Below are positions 28,947 through 37,787 of a DNA stretch of 64,000 bases, piece after piece. The notes beneath the pieces were generated by a model. It worked only from the letters and a program-made list of their open reading frames with translations, did no database searches and was not told where the DNA came from. The DNA comes from Pseudomonadota bacterium (GTDB taxonomy: Bacteria; Pseudomonadota; Alphaproteobacteria; Rhizobiales; Hyphomicrobiaceae): NCBI GenBank assembly GCA_023410905.1, contig JAEYPL010000064.1, forward strand, positions 1 through 64,000. Direction: 5' to 3'. The position numbers and the translations under genes are program-made. The first letter of the stretch is position 1. Each line of letters starts with the position of its first letter.

Positions 28947-29984
28947 TCATTGTGCCTTGCCCTTGAACTTGTCCGATCCGGGTATGAGGCTGTCGAGCCC
29001 AGCCATCGTGCTGCCGTCGTACTTCTCGGAGATGGTTGCCAACGTCTTTGCGACGCCATCGGCAGCAGCAGCCAGATAACGCTCGTTGTTCAACTTCAGT
29101 CCGGCCGAATGCCCGAACTCGACGAGCTTTGCGATTTCGGGAACACCCGGCGCAGCTTTCGCTGCGGCGGCGAGCTGCTTGCGTGCGTTATCGGCGCGCT
29201 TGGCCATGGCGAAGGCATAAGTGCGCCGGACGGTCGACTTTCCGACGGCGCGGAGCGCCGTCTCGAGCTCGACGCCGAGCCCAACGATATAGAGCATACG
29301 CTTGCGCGCCGCGTTCGCCTGCACGTTCTCCTTGCCCTTGGAGTGCCAGGTGTTGTGGCGCACTTCGCCCTGTGACCAGGACACCATCTCGAACGCGCTG
29401 CCTGCGGGATGCCCGCCCTTGTTCACCAGATCTTCTTGCGGCACGACATGGCAGCTGTAGCAGTTCTTGGTCATTTGATAGATCGCGGACGGCCTGATCA
29501 TTCCCTTGCTGTCGGCGAGCTTCAAGCGCGCATCCTTTTCCGCCTTCGTCTCCGTCTTCTCAGTCTTGCCGCTGAACTGACTGTGGACCTTGATCCAATC
29601 CTCGCCGGCGCTATGGCACGACTCGCAGGAGATCCCGGCAACGGGTTGCTTGCTGTTGTCCTTCTGCTGCACCGTGTAGTGGCAGCCGAGGCAGATGCCC
29701 TCCGATCTGATGCGCTGGACGCCCATCTTCTCCGCGATCTGATTGGCTTCCTTGCGACGCGGCATCTCGCGAAAAGTTTTGAAATGGTGCGAGCCCTTCC
29801 AAGCCTCGGCCTCCTGCTTGTGACATTCGGCGCAGGCATTCGGGCCGACGATCTTCGCCCCATCGGACGCAATCGTACGACTCGACGCGAAGACGAGGAT
29901 CGTCAACAAACTGCAGAGGCAAACCAGCAAAGACCGGGGAAAGCCCCCGGCCTTGAGTGCCACCGATGCCAGCGATCGAAACAT
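28947..29984 (-). CDS. Tetraheme c-type cytochrome, c554 family
   Basis: A 345-residue exported protein. The signal peptide is near residues 16-40 (LLVCLCSLLTILVFASSRTIAS). Four CxxCH sites are at C51, C98, C120 and C175 in a layout like the tetraheme cytochrome c554 family (YxxCxxCH-type N-terminus PNACAECHKQEAEAW). Free histidines (GSHHFKTF, KVHSQF, RHNTWHS) may supply distal ligands. The C-terminal third is helical and heme-free. In Nitrosomonas the homologue shuttles electrons from hydroxylamine oxidoreductase to the membrane; here no such oxidoreductase is adjacent, so it is more likely an electron shuttle within this cluster. It lies eight bases after the reductase gene. Confidence 0.85.
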   Translation of the reverse strand: MFRSLASVALKAGGFPRSLLVCLCSLLTILVFASSRTIASDGAKIVGPNACAECHKQEAEAWKGSHHFKTFREMPRRKEANQIAEKMGVQRIRSEGICLGCHYTVQQKDNSKQPVAGISCESCHSAGEDWIKVHSQFSGKTEKTETKAEKDARLKLADSKGMIRPSAIYQMTKNCYSCHVVPQEDLVNKGGHPAGSAFEMVSWSQGEVRHNTWHSKGKENVQANAARKRMLYIVGLGVELETALRAVGKSTVRRTYAFAMAKRADNARKQLAAAAKAAPGVPEIAKLVEFGHSAGLKLNNERYLAAAADGVAKTLATISEKYDGSTMAGLDSLIPGSDKFKGKAQ

Positions 29985-29991
29985 GTACGCC

Positions 29992-31104
29992 TTACGAACG
30001 GAAATGACTTCTCACCCTTGCTTCAGCCATTCTGCGTGCGCTCAACGGCGGCTCACGCCGATCGTGTGAGCGATCGATGGTGACTTGGCCGATCTGCCGT
30101 ATGGAGGGCACGGAAAGCCATCCCATGGCACGCGTCAGCACGCCTTCCTCGATCGTGTCGTCGGTGCTCGGCATGAACGGATCCGCATAGCAGACCGCGC
30201 CGGCACGAGCCGCGACGGACTTGACTGAATCGACCATACCCGGCGCGCCGCAAACGAAGACGACGTCGCTCGGCAGCAGGCGCGGCAGATAGTCCGTCGG
30301 CCGGCCCAGCTTCACCGCATCGGTGACAGTCTGCGGCGTGCTGCAAACAGGCATGATGAGGACGTTTGGAAAACGGGCAAGTCGCGCAAGAGCTGGCACC
30401 ATGTAGAGCGACTCAAGCGTGCGGCCGCCGGCGATGATCATGATCATGCGCTCGGGGTTCTCGCGCAGCGCCGCGACGGCGATGGACCATATCGGCGCAA
30501 AGCCCGTGTTGGTGGCGACGAGTATCAGCCGACCTTCAAGATTGGGCCGGAAATGCGCGGAGCCATAAGGGCCGATCAGCTTCACTCGATGGCCCGGCTT
30601 GATGCGCCTGCCGAGCGCAGAGGTGACGCGCCCGCCTTTCATGCGCCGCACATGAAACCACACCGATTGACTGTCGGGATTTGCGTGCAATGGGTGCGTG
30701 ATGCTGAACGGCCTGCTCGGATAGCCCCTGAAGCGCACTTGCGCGTACTGGCCTGCCAGATACGGCAGCGCGCGATCCGTCCTGATGCCCACTTCGATCA
30801 CATCGGATGAGAGGGGGCGCAGCGAGCTCAGCACACCTTCGACACTGCGAACGCTCGACTGTTCCTTCTCCAGAACAGCATCGCCGACGACGCGGCATTG
30901 GCAGGCATGGACGATGCCGGGCTCGGCGCCTTCGCCGCCTCGCACCTTACCCGATACCAATCGCACACAGCACGTGCCGCAATGCCCCGATCGACAGTCG
31001 TAGGGCAGATCCACGCCATTGTTGAGCGCGGCGTCCAACAGGAGCTCGCCGCGGCGCGCCCTGAAGGTGGTGCCGTTGACCGTGATCTCGCAGTTTCCCG
31101 ACAT
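29992..31104 (-). CDS. 2Fe-2S ferredoxin/flavin NAD(P)H reductase
   Basis: A 370-residue two-part reductase. Residues 1-90 are a plant-type ferredoxin with cysteines C37, C42, C45 and C68 ([10 protein letters not shown], then HACQC). Residues 95-330 are a ferredoxin-NADP reductase fold: flavin motif RPFSITHP at 131-138, GPYGSAHF at 178-185, NAD(P) motifs ATNTGFAP at 197-204 and VFVCGAPGM at 282-290. This is the layout of oxygenase reductase components, phenol hydroxylase P5-like. There is no signal peptide, so it acts in the cytosol, and no oxygenase gene is nearby. As the first gene of the leftward cytochrome operon, it may feed NAD(P)H electrons to the membrane b-type protein or run in reverse. 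That assignment is inference. Confidence 0.88.
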   Translation of the reverse strand: MSGNCEITVNGTTFRARRGELLLDAALNNGVDLPYDCRSGHCGTCCVRLVSGKVRGGEGAEPGIVHACQCRVVGDAVLEKEQSSVRSVEGVLSSLRPLSSDVIEVGIRTDRALPYLAGQYAQVRFRGYPSRPFSITHPLHANPDSQSVWFHVRRMKGGRVTSALGRRIKPGHRVKLIGPYGSAHFRPNLEGRLILVATNTGFAPIWSIAVAALRENPERMIMIIAGGRTLESLYMVPALARLARFPNVLIMPVCSTPQTVTDAVKLGRPTDYLPRLLPSDVVFVCGAPGMVDSVKSVAARAGAVCYADPFMPSTDDTIEEGVLTRAMGWLSVPSIRQIGQVTIDRSHDRREPPLSARRMAEARVRSHFRS

Positions 31105-31812
31105 AGGCTATTCCCGGAAGGACTCTATTACTAACCTTGCGGCTGGCGCCGAAAACACCACCGTCACTGCGCTTCGCAGGATACTCAGTTGCGGAGCCAA
31201 ATCTCAACGACACCGCGGAAACGGAGAGAAACGTCGATCGCTATTTACTCATACTGACCGACATCCAATGCCCTCATCCGTCGCCATTAATCCATCCCCG
31301 CATCATGTTCAGACAATGACCGTTTGATGGTTACAGGTGGCGAGCAGTTGACGCTTTTCGGGCGAAATCTCGGGGCGCACGGCACCGAAAATATCGCCAA
31401 ATGCATCGCGTCGTCCCAAGGCGCGCAGGCTGCATAAAGAGCCTGATAAACCGGCACATTGCCGACCAGCTGGAGGCAGATCCGGTGATGCGTGATCACA
31501 TTGACATAATCTGTAATGCTTTTACTGTCCTAAATGACTATGACAAATTCGACTTATTGCCCGGGCGATTATTTCAATATATCGCGCCCCCACGAAAACT
31601 CCATTCGAGCATTTGACGCAAGTTTTGCCGATTCTTGCCATTGTTTTGCTCTGGATGTGACCCCTTCACGCCCCTTTCTATTAATAGCTTCCTTCATCTT
31701 CAGTTTGGCAATCCCGCATAGCAGCCGAATGCCGCTCAGATCGAAAACATAAATCTGGATGCCGCCCTGAAAATCTAGGGGGAATGAGGATAGATCTACG
31801 GGGGATAGAGTA
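31105..31812. other. 708-base AT-richer divergent regulatory region between cytochrome operons
   Basis: No convincing gene. Composition drops clearly below the surroundings, most strongly at 31500-31760 where runs such as ttgacataatctgtaatgct occur. The region separates two divergent cytochrome operons, so it must hold both promoters. A -35-like TTGACA lies at 31501-31506 and a short palindrome GTGATCAC at 31491-31498. A pair of direct repeats lies just before the pentaheme gene. I recognise no FNR/FixK, Zur or EcfG element. Confidence 0.6.
31773..31806 (+). repeat. Tandem direct repeat ATCTA(G/C)GGGGGA(A)T, 21-base period
   Basis: ATCTAGGGGGAAT at 31773-31785 and ATCTACGGGGGAT at 31794-31806 agree at 11 of 13 positions. 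The 21-base period is two helical turns, as in tandem binding sites for dimeric response regulators. The second copy doubles as the ribosome-binding stretch seven bases before the pentaheme ATG, so a bound protein or RNA-level effect is possible. Confidence 0.55.
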
Positions 31813-33813
31813 ATGCGTACCGCGTTGACGCTATTATCCGGCGCATCGATGCTTTCATGCGCTTTCGCAGGCGCCATCTTGAGCCAAACAGCATTCCTCA
31901 GCCAGAAGGCCGTCGCGGAGTCTGGCGAGGCCGTGCGAGCCGAGAGCGTGCAGTCCGAGCAGAGACTGATCCTTGCCCAGGCTGGCGAGACCGATGCCAA
32001 GTCCAAGCTCGAAGCCCTGATCAAGGAAGACGAGCAGAAGAGAGCCAAAGGCGGCGCATCCGCCGGGGGGCAGAATGTGTCAGCCGGCGCAGGCTCGTAC
32101 GGCAAAGGGCAGATGTCGGTCTTCGGGGCGATCGCGAAGGGCACCAAGGACAAGGCTTCTCCGATACCCGTCGTCGACGAGGAGACCTTGTCTCTCTACC
32201 CCACTGCGGCACAATGCGGCGAATGTCATAAGGAGATTTACGAGGAGTGGGCATCGTCGCAGCACGCCTACTCATCTATCTCGCCGATGTTCCACGCCTT
32301 CGAGCAGAAGTTTACGGAGCTGACGCAAGGTACAGTCGGCACCTTCTGCGTGCGCTGTCATGCGCAGGTCGGAACGCAACTCGGAGAGAAGCGCGACACG
32401 CCGCTCTGGGAGCGCGCCGCGATTTCCCGCGAGGGCGTGACCTGTATCACCTGCCACCGCGTCAGTGAGCAGTACGGCAAGGTCGATGGCGAACGTCACG
32501 TCCAGCCGGGCAAGATCTTCGATCCCGTCTATGGCACCGGCGAGAAGAGCGTCATCAAGGACGTCATCGCGAACAAGGAGACCTACTCGGTCAAGACAAG
32601 CAAGGACGGGCGCGGCACGAGCATTCACAACGGCATGATGACGAACCCGCAGCTCGGCAAGTCGGAGTTCTGCGTGAGCTGTCATCAGGTCGCCGTCAAT
32701 CTCGGCATCAAGCTCGAGATCGTATGGGATCAGTATCGCGACAGCCCGGCCAGGAAGGAAGGCGTCACCTGCCAGGACTGCCACATGGGCAAGGTGCCCG
32801 GAAAGCCCGAAGGCTATGCGACCGCACCCTCGGCCATCGTCGGCGGCAAGGAGATCAATCCGGGACGCAAGCACTCCAATCACCGCTTCATCGGCCCAGG
32901 TTACTCGATCGCGCATCCTGGTGTGTTCCCGCACAACCCGAAGGCCCAGGCCTTCACTATGAAGGATTGGCTGGAGTTCGACTGGCGCGCCGGATGGGGC
33001 ACTGCCGAGTTCGAAGACAAAGTTGCGTCCAACAAAGTGAAGGTGACCTTCCCGAAGCGTTGGGCTGATGCACTAGACCGCGAGGATGCCCGCCAGATCA
33101 TCGAGGAGAACATCCGCAAACTCGATGAGCGCGACGAAGTCAGGCGGCAGGTCATGGAAAACGGTGCCGAGGTCGGCGGCCCGTACGTCGAGCGCAAGCC
33201 GAGAGTTGGGAGGGAGCTGGCGTTCTCCTACAAGATCAAGAACCTCAACTCGGGGCACAATCTTCCTTCAGGATCGCTCGGTGCGCAGCCCCAGCTCTGG
33301 GTGAACGTCGCCCTCATCGATCCCGACGGACAGAACGTCTGGGAATCCGGCTATGTCGACAGCAACGGCGACGTCGCTGACCTGCACAGCCTGGATGTTG
33401 CAGCCGGTCGCATCAAGATCGACCAGCAGCTCGTGAACTTCCAGACGAAGTTCCTGACTACGAACGTCAAAGGCACGGATCGCGAGATGTACTTGCCCGT
33501 GAACTTCGACGTCGACCCGTTGCCGCAACTTCGCCCGCCGCAAGTCCCGACGAAAGTTCTCAATCATCCGCCGCTGGTGCGCATGGAGAACCACTCGCTG
33601 CCGCCTCTCGGCGAAAGGCTCGCGAAATACCGCGTGCCGGGCAACCTCATTACAAAGCCGGGCAACTATCGCCTCGCCTTCAGATTGCGAAGCCGAGCCG
33701 AGCCGATCTACTTCATGCGCTTCGTCGGCGCGACGAAGGAAATGGAACGGCGCATGAATGAGCGAATGTTGAGCTTCAAAGCTTCAACGGTGCAGCTCGA
33801 AGTCAAGCGCTAG
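31813..33813 (+). CDS. Pentaheme c-type cytochrome with C-terminal beta-rich domain
   Basis: A 666-residue exported protein. The N-terminal hydrophobic segment (LTLLSGASMLSCAFAGAI) acts as a signal peptide or anchor, followed by a flexible Gly/Ser/Lys-rich region to about residue 115. Five CxxCH sites are at C135, C179, C211, C287 and C320 in a c554-like arrangement. The first reads AAQCGECHKEIYEEW. Histidines in SSQHAYSS, SIHNGMM and RKHSNHRF are distal-ligand candidates. Residues about 385-666 have no hemes and look beta-rich (NLNSGHNLPSGSLGAQPQLW), a domain also found in other multiheme oxidoreductases. It heads the rightward operon and is followed by an outer-membrane barrel, suggesting a periplasmic or cell-surface terminal carrier. 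No P460-type crosslink tyrosine is evident. Confidence 0.85.
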   Translation: MRTALTLLSGASMLSCAFAGAILSQTAFLSQKAVAESGEAVRAESVQSEQRLILAQAGETDAKSKLEALIKEDEQKRAKGGASAGGQNVSAGAGSYGKGQMSVFGAIAKGTKDKASPIPVVDEETLSLYPTAAQCGECHKEIYEEWASSQHAYSSISPMFHAFEQKFTELTQGTVGTFCVRCHAQVGTQLGEKRDTPLWERAAISREGVTCITCHRVSEQYGKVDGERHVQPGKIFDPVYGTGEKSVIKDVIANKETYSVKTSKDGRGTSIHNGMMTNPQLGKSEFCVSCHQVAVNLGIKLEIVWDQYRDSPARKEGVTCQDCHMGKVPGKPEGYATAPSAIVGGKEINPGRKHSNHRFIGPGYSIAHPGVFPHNPKAQAFTMKDWLEFDWRAGWGTAEFEDKVASNKVKVTFPKRWADALDREDARQIIEENIRKLDERDEVRRQVMENGAEVGGPYVERKPRVGRELAFSYKIKNLNSGHNLPSGSLGAQPQLWVNVALIDPDGQNVWESGYVDSNGDVADLHSLDVAAGRIKIDQQLVNFQTKFLTTNVKGTDREMYLPVNFDVDPLPQLRPPQVPTKVLNHPPLVRMENHSLPPLGERLAKYRVPGNLITKPGNYRLAFRLRSRAEPIYFMRFVGATKEMERRMNERMLSFKASTVQLEVKR

Positions 33814-33839
33814 ATCCGGATCGCCGAGGGTTTTGGATT

Positions 33840-33872
33840 GGGGCCCGCACCGGGTGCGAGCAAGCGGGCCCC
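33840..33872 (+). repeat. Stem-loop between pentaheme and barrel genes
   Basis: GGGGCCCGC at 33840-33848 pairs perfectly with GCGGGCCCC at 33864-33872 around a 15-base loop. No T-run follows, so it is more likely an mRNA-stabilising or partial-attenuation hairpin than a full terminator; the downstream barrel gene starts 41 bases later. Confidence 0.6.
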
Positions 33873-33913
33873 TCCTCACCCCGCACATCAGCCATTCGAC
33901 ATTGGAATTTGAT

Positions 33914-35545
33914 ATGACTTGTATTGGCAGCTTTCTATGCCGCGCCAGAAGAACGACCGCTACCGTCGCGCTGATTGCCGGCGCCTCGTTTGCGATGTCA
34001 GTAGCAAGTGCTGCGCCCGCCGCAGCGCAAGGTGCCGACGGACAGTCGGAGAGCTGGTTGAGCACACTGTGGCCCGGCGGCTGGTCGCTGTTTCCCTCTG
34101 AGTATCAGCGGCCGCACTATGTGGGTGCAGCCGCCAAGAAAGCGTCGGCAGACGGCGACAAAGTCACGGAAGTGCGCAAGATCGGCAGCAAGGATGCCAC
34201 GGACGCCCTCTTTCGCTCCGACCCACAGTACGAAGCCAAGTACGACTCGAAGTCGAATGTCGATATCTACGGCGCGAAGATCGATGTCGAAACGCCGCGC
34301 CCGATACTGGAGCTTGGCCGCCAGCAGTACACGTCAGGTGCGTACGAAGACAGCAGCACTCTTCTCGGCGCGTTGAATCCGCTGATGCCGGGTCTCTCCG
34401 TCTACGGCGACTGGCGGACGGCCGTCGCATTCAACAGGAACAACGGCAGGGATGTCGGCCAGATCGCGACGCGCGTGAATGTCGACGTCGACTTCAAGAT
34501 CACGGGCACCGAGCGCATACACGCCTTCTTCACGCCGCTGCAGCGGAACAATCGCTTCACCCGCTTCGAATTCCCCGGCGGCGACGGCGATGGCAGGCTC
34601 ACCGGTGAGTTCGACCTCAACCCGCAAACGCTCTTCTTCGAGGGCGATCTCGGCTCTATCTATTCAGGTCTTTCCGGCAAGCAGGCCGGGTTCGATCTGC
34701 CCTTCACGTTCGGCCTTTTCCCGCTGTTCCTTCAGAACGGCATCTGGGCAAACGACGCAATTCTCGGCGGCGCGGTGAGTATCCCTGCGAAGAACTCCGC
34801 AGCGCTCGGTCTTGCCAACTTCGACATCACGCTGTTCGCTGGGTTCGACAATGTCGACAACCCCGGCATCCTCGGCGCGAACAAGAAGCGCAACGCCAAC
34901 ATCTACGGTGTCACCACCTTCATCGACGCCTTCGGTGGATACATCGAAGCGGGTTACGGCCTCCTCGAAGGAACGAGGGAGCTCGAAGGCCAGTACACCA
35001 ACTTCCTCACCGCGGCCTACTCCCGGCGCTACCTCAACACCGTGTCGAACTCGACCCGCGTATTCGCGAACTTCGGCAATGGCGCGAACGATGACGGCTT
35101 TGCCATCATCTCGGAGAACAGCCTGATCACGCGCCTGCCGAGCACGCTGATCCCTTATGCGAACTTCTTCGTGGGTGTCGGCAATCCGCAGCCTCTGGTC
35201 GACGGGTTCAACGCGGGCATCCTGAAGAACGTCGGCATCAACTTCGAGACTGACGCGCTGACCGGCTTCCCCAAGCTCAATGACACGGCCGCGGATGCCT
35301 GGGGCGGCGCGATCGGCCTGCAGTATCTCTTCAACCTGGATCAGCAGCTCGTCTTCGAGGCGGCCATGGTGCAGCCCTTCGGCAACTCCGACACGAGCGT
35401 CCAGGAAGCTCAGTACGGCCTGGGCGTCCGCTATCAGATCGCGCTCAACCATTCCTGGATCCTGCGCGCGGATGCGACCTACCAGTTCATCGAAGGCCGG
35501 GAGGACAACTTCGGCATCCGCACGGAGCTTCGCCGGAAGTTCTGA
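33914..35545 (+). CDS. Outer-membrane beta-barrel protein of the cytochrome cluster
   Basis: A 543-residue exported protein. A signal peptide covers about residues 1-40 (VALIAGASFAMSVASAAPAAAQ). The rest alternates polar and hydrophobic residues in short strands with Asn/Asp/Gly turns (VDVDFKITGTERIHAFFTPL, YGVTTFIDAFGGYIEAGYGL, LGVRYQIALNHSWILRADAT) and ends in RRKF with a terminal Phe, the hallmark of outer-membrane barrels. There is no CxxCH motif and no MtrB-type CxxC. Between a multiheme cytochrome and a cytochrome-assembly gene, the best inference is a porin sheath or scaffold for a trans-outer-membrane conduit, analogous in role to MtrB/PioB but not clearly homologous. A simple solute porin is the alternative. 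Confidence 0.78.
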   Translation: MTCIGSFLCRARRTTATVALIAGASFAMSVASAAPAAAQGADGQSESWLSTLWPGGWSLFPSEYQRPHYVGAAAKKASADGDKVTEVRKIGSKDATDALFRSDPQYEAKYDSKSNVDIYGAKIDVETPRPILELGRQQYTSGAYEDSSTLLGALNPLMPGLSVYGDWRTAVAFNRNNGRDVGQIATRVNVDVDFKITGTERIHAFFTPLQRNNRFTRFEFPGGDGDGRLTGEFDLNPQTLFFEGDLGSIYSGLSGKQAGFDLPFTFGLFPLFLQNGIWANDAILGGAVSIPAKNSAALGLANFDITLFAGFDNVDNPGILGANKKRNANIYGVTTFIDAFGGYIEAGYGLLEGTRELEGQYTNFLTAAYSRRYLNTVSNSTRVFANFGNGANDDGFAIISENSLITRLPSTLIPYANFFVGVGNPQPLVDGFNAGILKNVGINFETDALTGFPKLNDTAADAWGGAIGLQYLFNLDQQLVFEAAMVQPFGNSDTSVQEAQYGLGVRYQIALNHSWILRADATYQFIEGREDNFGIRTELRRKF

Positions 35546-35597
35546 TGAAGTGCGGATGAGAGCCGAGGCCTGACCGGAAACCATGCGAGGACATGTC

Positions 35598-36395
35598 ATG
35601 AGCAGTCATACGACATCAGAGAAAGATCAGGGCCTTCGAGGGGGCGCCGGAATACTGATCGTGGCCGCGACGGTGTGCCTGCTCGCGGCAGGTCTCGGTG
35701 CGGCGGCTTCCTATTTGAAAGGGTCGGCTTCAGCGACCGGCGCGTCGCGCGCAGGATCAGGCGACGCCACGCTCGCGCGCCTGAAGGACTATGCGCAGTC
35801 CAACAGCGCCGACCATACGGCGGCCCCCCCGGGCGGGAAACTCCTGCCGGATGTGAACACGATGGCCAATCGTCTCGCAGCGCGCCTCAAGAGCGCACCT
35901 GAAGACAGCAGAGGTTGGCGGACACTCGGGTGGTCCTACTATCACATCGGCCGCTACAAGGACGCCGTCACTGCCTACGAGAAGGCCGTCGCACTCGATC
36001 CCAACTCCTTCGAGCTCAAGCTCGAATACGACGAAGCCAAGGCAAAGGCCGCCGAAAGCGAGAGCGCAGCGGCCGCGCCGCCCGCTCGAGCCTCGGCAGC
36101 AGAAAAGGCGCCCGGCGAACCAAGTGCCGAGCAGATGGCCGCGTACCAGGCCATGCCGCCGCAGGATCGCCAGACAGCCATCCGATCGATGGTCGATGGA
36201 CTGGCCGCTCGCCTCGAGAGTTCTCCGCGCGATCCCGATGGTTGGACCAGGCTCATACGCTCCCGCGTCGTGCTTGGCGAAAAGGACGTCGCGGTCTCCG
36301 CGCTGCGCAAGGCACTCGACGTCTTCAAGGACGATGCGGCGGCATCGGGGAAAATCACTGCCGCGGCCAATGAACTCGGCCTCAAGGTCGAGTGA
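35598..36395 (+). CDS. CcmI/CycH-like TPR protein, cytochrome c assembly
   Basis: A 265-residue protein with one N-terminal membrane helix ([20 protein letters not shown], about residues 17-36). A TPR unit follows ([20 protein letters not shown]...YEKAVALDP), then an Ala/Glu-rich linker. The C-terminal part ([37 protein letters not shown]) closely resembles the periplasmic region of CcmI (CycH), which presents apocytochromes c to the heme ligation machinery. Genuine CcmI is longer with two N-terminal helices and a leucine-zipper loop, which are absent here. So this looks like a dedicated, truncated CcmI-type chaperone for the cluster's 19 c-heme sites. GAGGA precedes the ATG at 35598. Confidence 0.75.
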   Translation: MSSHTTSEKDQGLRGGAGILIVAATVCLLAAGLGAAASYLKGSASATGASRAGSGDATLARLKDYAQSNSADHTAAPPGGKLLPDVNTMANRLAARLKSAPEDSRGWRTLGWSYYHIGRYKDAVTAYEKAVALDPNSFELKLEYDEAKAKAAESESAAAAPPARASAAEKAPGEPSAEQMAAYQAMPPQDRQTAIRSMVDGLAARLESSPRDPDGWTRLIRSRVVLGEKDVAVSALRKALDVFKDDAAASGKITAAANELGLKVE

Positions 36396-36426
36396 CGGCT
36401 TCGACGCTGTCGCGCAGGAGAGCGAT

Positions 36427-37623
36427 ATGAACTTTGAGAGTGTCTTCCAGCAGCGGATCGGGGTCCTTCATCAGGAAGGACGCTATCGCGTTTTTGCCGA
36501 TTTGAAGCGCCGCCGCGGGCATTTTCCCGTTGCGGACCATCTCGCGACGAACGGCACGCGCGAGATCACCGTGTGGTGCTCCAACGACTATCTCGGCATG
36601 GGCCAGCACCCGACGGTCCTGGCGGCCATGCATGAAGCGATCGATGCCGTGGGAGCAGGCTCCGGCGGCACGCGCAATATTTCCGGCACGACGCACTATC
36701 ACGTGGAACTCGAGAACGAACTCGCGGACCTCCACGGGAAGGAATCCGCACTTCTCTTTACGTCAGCCTATGTCGCCAATGACGCGACGCTTTCGACCCT
36801 CATCAAGCTCATGCCCGGCACGGTCGTCTTCTCGGATGAGAAGAACCACGCATCGATGATCGAAGGCATCCGCCACGGCATGTGCGAGAAGCATATCTTC
36901 CGCCACAACGACATCGACGATCTCGAGGCGAAGCTCAGAAAATATCCCGCGAGCACGCCCAAGATCATCGCGTTCGAGAGCGTCTACTCCATGGACGGGC
37001 ACATGGCGCCGATCGCGGCGATCTGCGATCTCGCCGAGAAGTACGGCGCGCTCACCTATCTCGATGAGGTGCACGCAGTCGGCATGTACGGCCCGCGCGG
37101 CGGCGGCATTGCCGAGCGAGACGGCGTCATGGACCGCGTCGACATCATTAATGGCACGCTCGCCAAGGGCTTTGGTGTCATGGGCGGCTACATCGCCGGC
37201 TCGCGCGATCTGTGCGACGCGATCCGCTCATTTGCACCGGGGTTCATCTTCACGACATCGCTCGCGCCAGCGATCGCGGCCGGCGCATTGGCCTCCATCC
37301 GCCATTTGAAGAGCAGCACGACCGAGCGCACCCGACATCAGGAGCGCGCGCGCACGCTCAAGGGACTGCTGAAGGCGAAAAGCCTGCCCGTGATGGACAA
37401 TCCAAGTCACATCGTCCCCGTCATGGTCGGCTGCCCCATTCGCTGCAAGGCGGTAACGGATACCCTGCTCAGCCAGCACGGGATCTACGTGCAGCCGATC
37501 AACTATCCCACTGTCTCGAAAGGTACGGAGCGCATGCGTTTCACGCCGAGCCCCGCGCATTCGGACGTCCAGATGGCGGATCTGGTCCGGGCGCTCGACG
37601 AGCTCTATAGCGCGTTCAACTAG
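36427..37623 (+). CDS. hemA: 5-aminolevulinate synthase
   Basis: A 398-residue PLP-dependent enzyme of the alpha-oxoamine synthase family. It condenses glycine and succinyl-CoA to 5-aminolevulinate, the committed C4 step of heme synthesis. The PLP lysine is K247 in [13 protein letters not shown]. Other marks are [44 protein letters not shown] and [13 protein letters not shown]. It is full length and close to alphaproteobacterial HemA. Its place as the last gene of the cytochrome operon, 31 bases after the CcmI-like gene, suggests a paralogue supplying extra heme when the multiheme cytochromes are made, or the housekeeping copy co-opted there. No heme-regulatory CP motif is obvious at the N-terminus. 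Confidence 0.95.
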   Translation: MNFESVFQQRIGVLHQEGRYRVFADLKRRRGHFPVADHLATNGTREITVWCSNDYLGMGQHPTVLAAMHEAIDAVGAGSGGTRNISGTTHYHVELENELADLHGKESALLFTSAYVANDATLSTLIKLMPGTVVFSDEKNHASMIEGIRHGMCEKHIFRHNDIDDLEAKLRKYPASTPKIIAFESVYSMDGHMAPIAAICDLAEKYGALTYLDEVHAVGMYGPRGGGIAERDGVMDRVDIINGTLAKGFGVMGGYIAGSRDLCDAIRSFAPGFIFTTSLAPAIAAGALASIRHLKSSTTERTRHQERARTLKGLLKAKSLPVMDNPSHIVPVMVGCPIRCKAVTDTLLSQHGIYVQPINYPTVSKGTERMRFTPSPAHSDVQMADLVRALDELYSAFN

Positions 37624-37787
37624 TGCCCGTTGCCTGAGCGCAGCGACTTTACGAAGTCGACGACCAGCAGGCCCATGACAAACACGACGATGATGATCAG
37701 CGGCGGCGCCGGCACCCAGATCAGCATGAAGCCCAGGAAGCTGACCACCAGCAGAATGCCGATGATGCCCGTGATGAAATTCGTCAC
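37620..37787 (-). CDS. 55-residue two-helix membrane protein coupled to the amidase
   Basis: A GTG-started 55-codon frame at 37787 with GGGAGG 5 bases upstream on its strand. Its first bases overlap the stop of the amidase gene (GTGA), so it is translationally coupled. The protein starts [20 protein letters not shown] and continues with a second hydrophobic stretch [20 protein letters not shown], ending SLRSGNGH. It is a two-helix inner-membrane microprotein that I do not recognise. It is probably part of the TRAP transporter/amidase operon and may be an accessory or stabilising subunit. Its stop overlaps the hemA stop on the other strand by three bases. Confidence 0.65.
   Translation of the reverse strand: MTNFITGIIGILLVVSFLGFMLIWVPAPPLIIIVVFVMGLLVVDFVKSLRSGNGH

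Noticed and set aside
29992..31104. Possibility that this reductase serves a ring-hydroxylating oxygenase
   Set aside because: No oxygenase component gene lies within the window; it is placed with the cytochrome operon instead.
31491..31506. GTGATCAC palindrome next to TTGACA considered as a CRP/FNR site
   Set aside because: Spacing does not fit TGTGA-N6-TCACA or TTGAT-N4-ATCAA; kept only as a generic palindrome.
31401..31616. Short 71-codon frame in the cytochrome intergenic region
   Set aside because: No good ribosome site or conserved pattern; other short frames overlap it in both strands.
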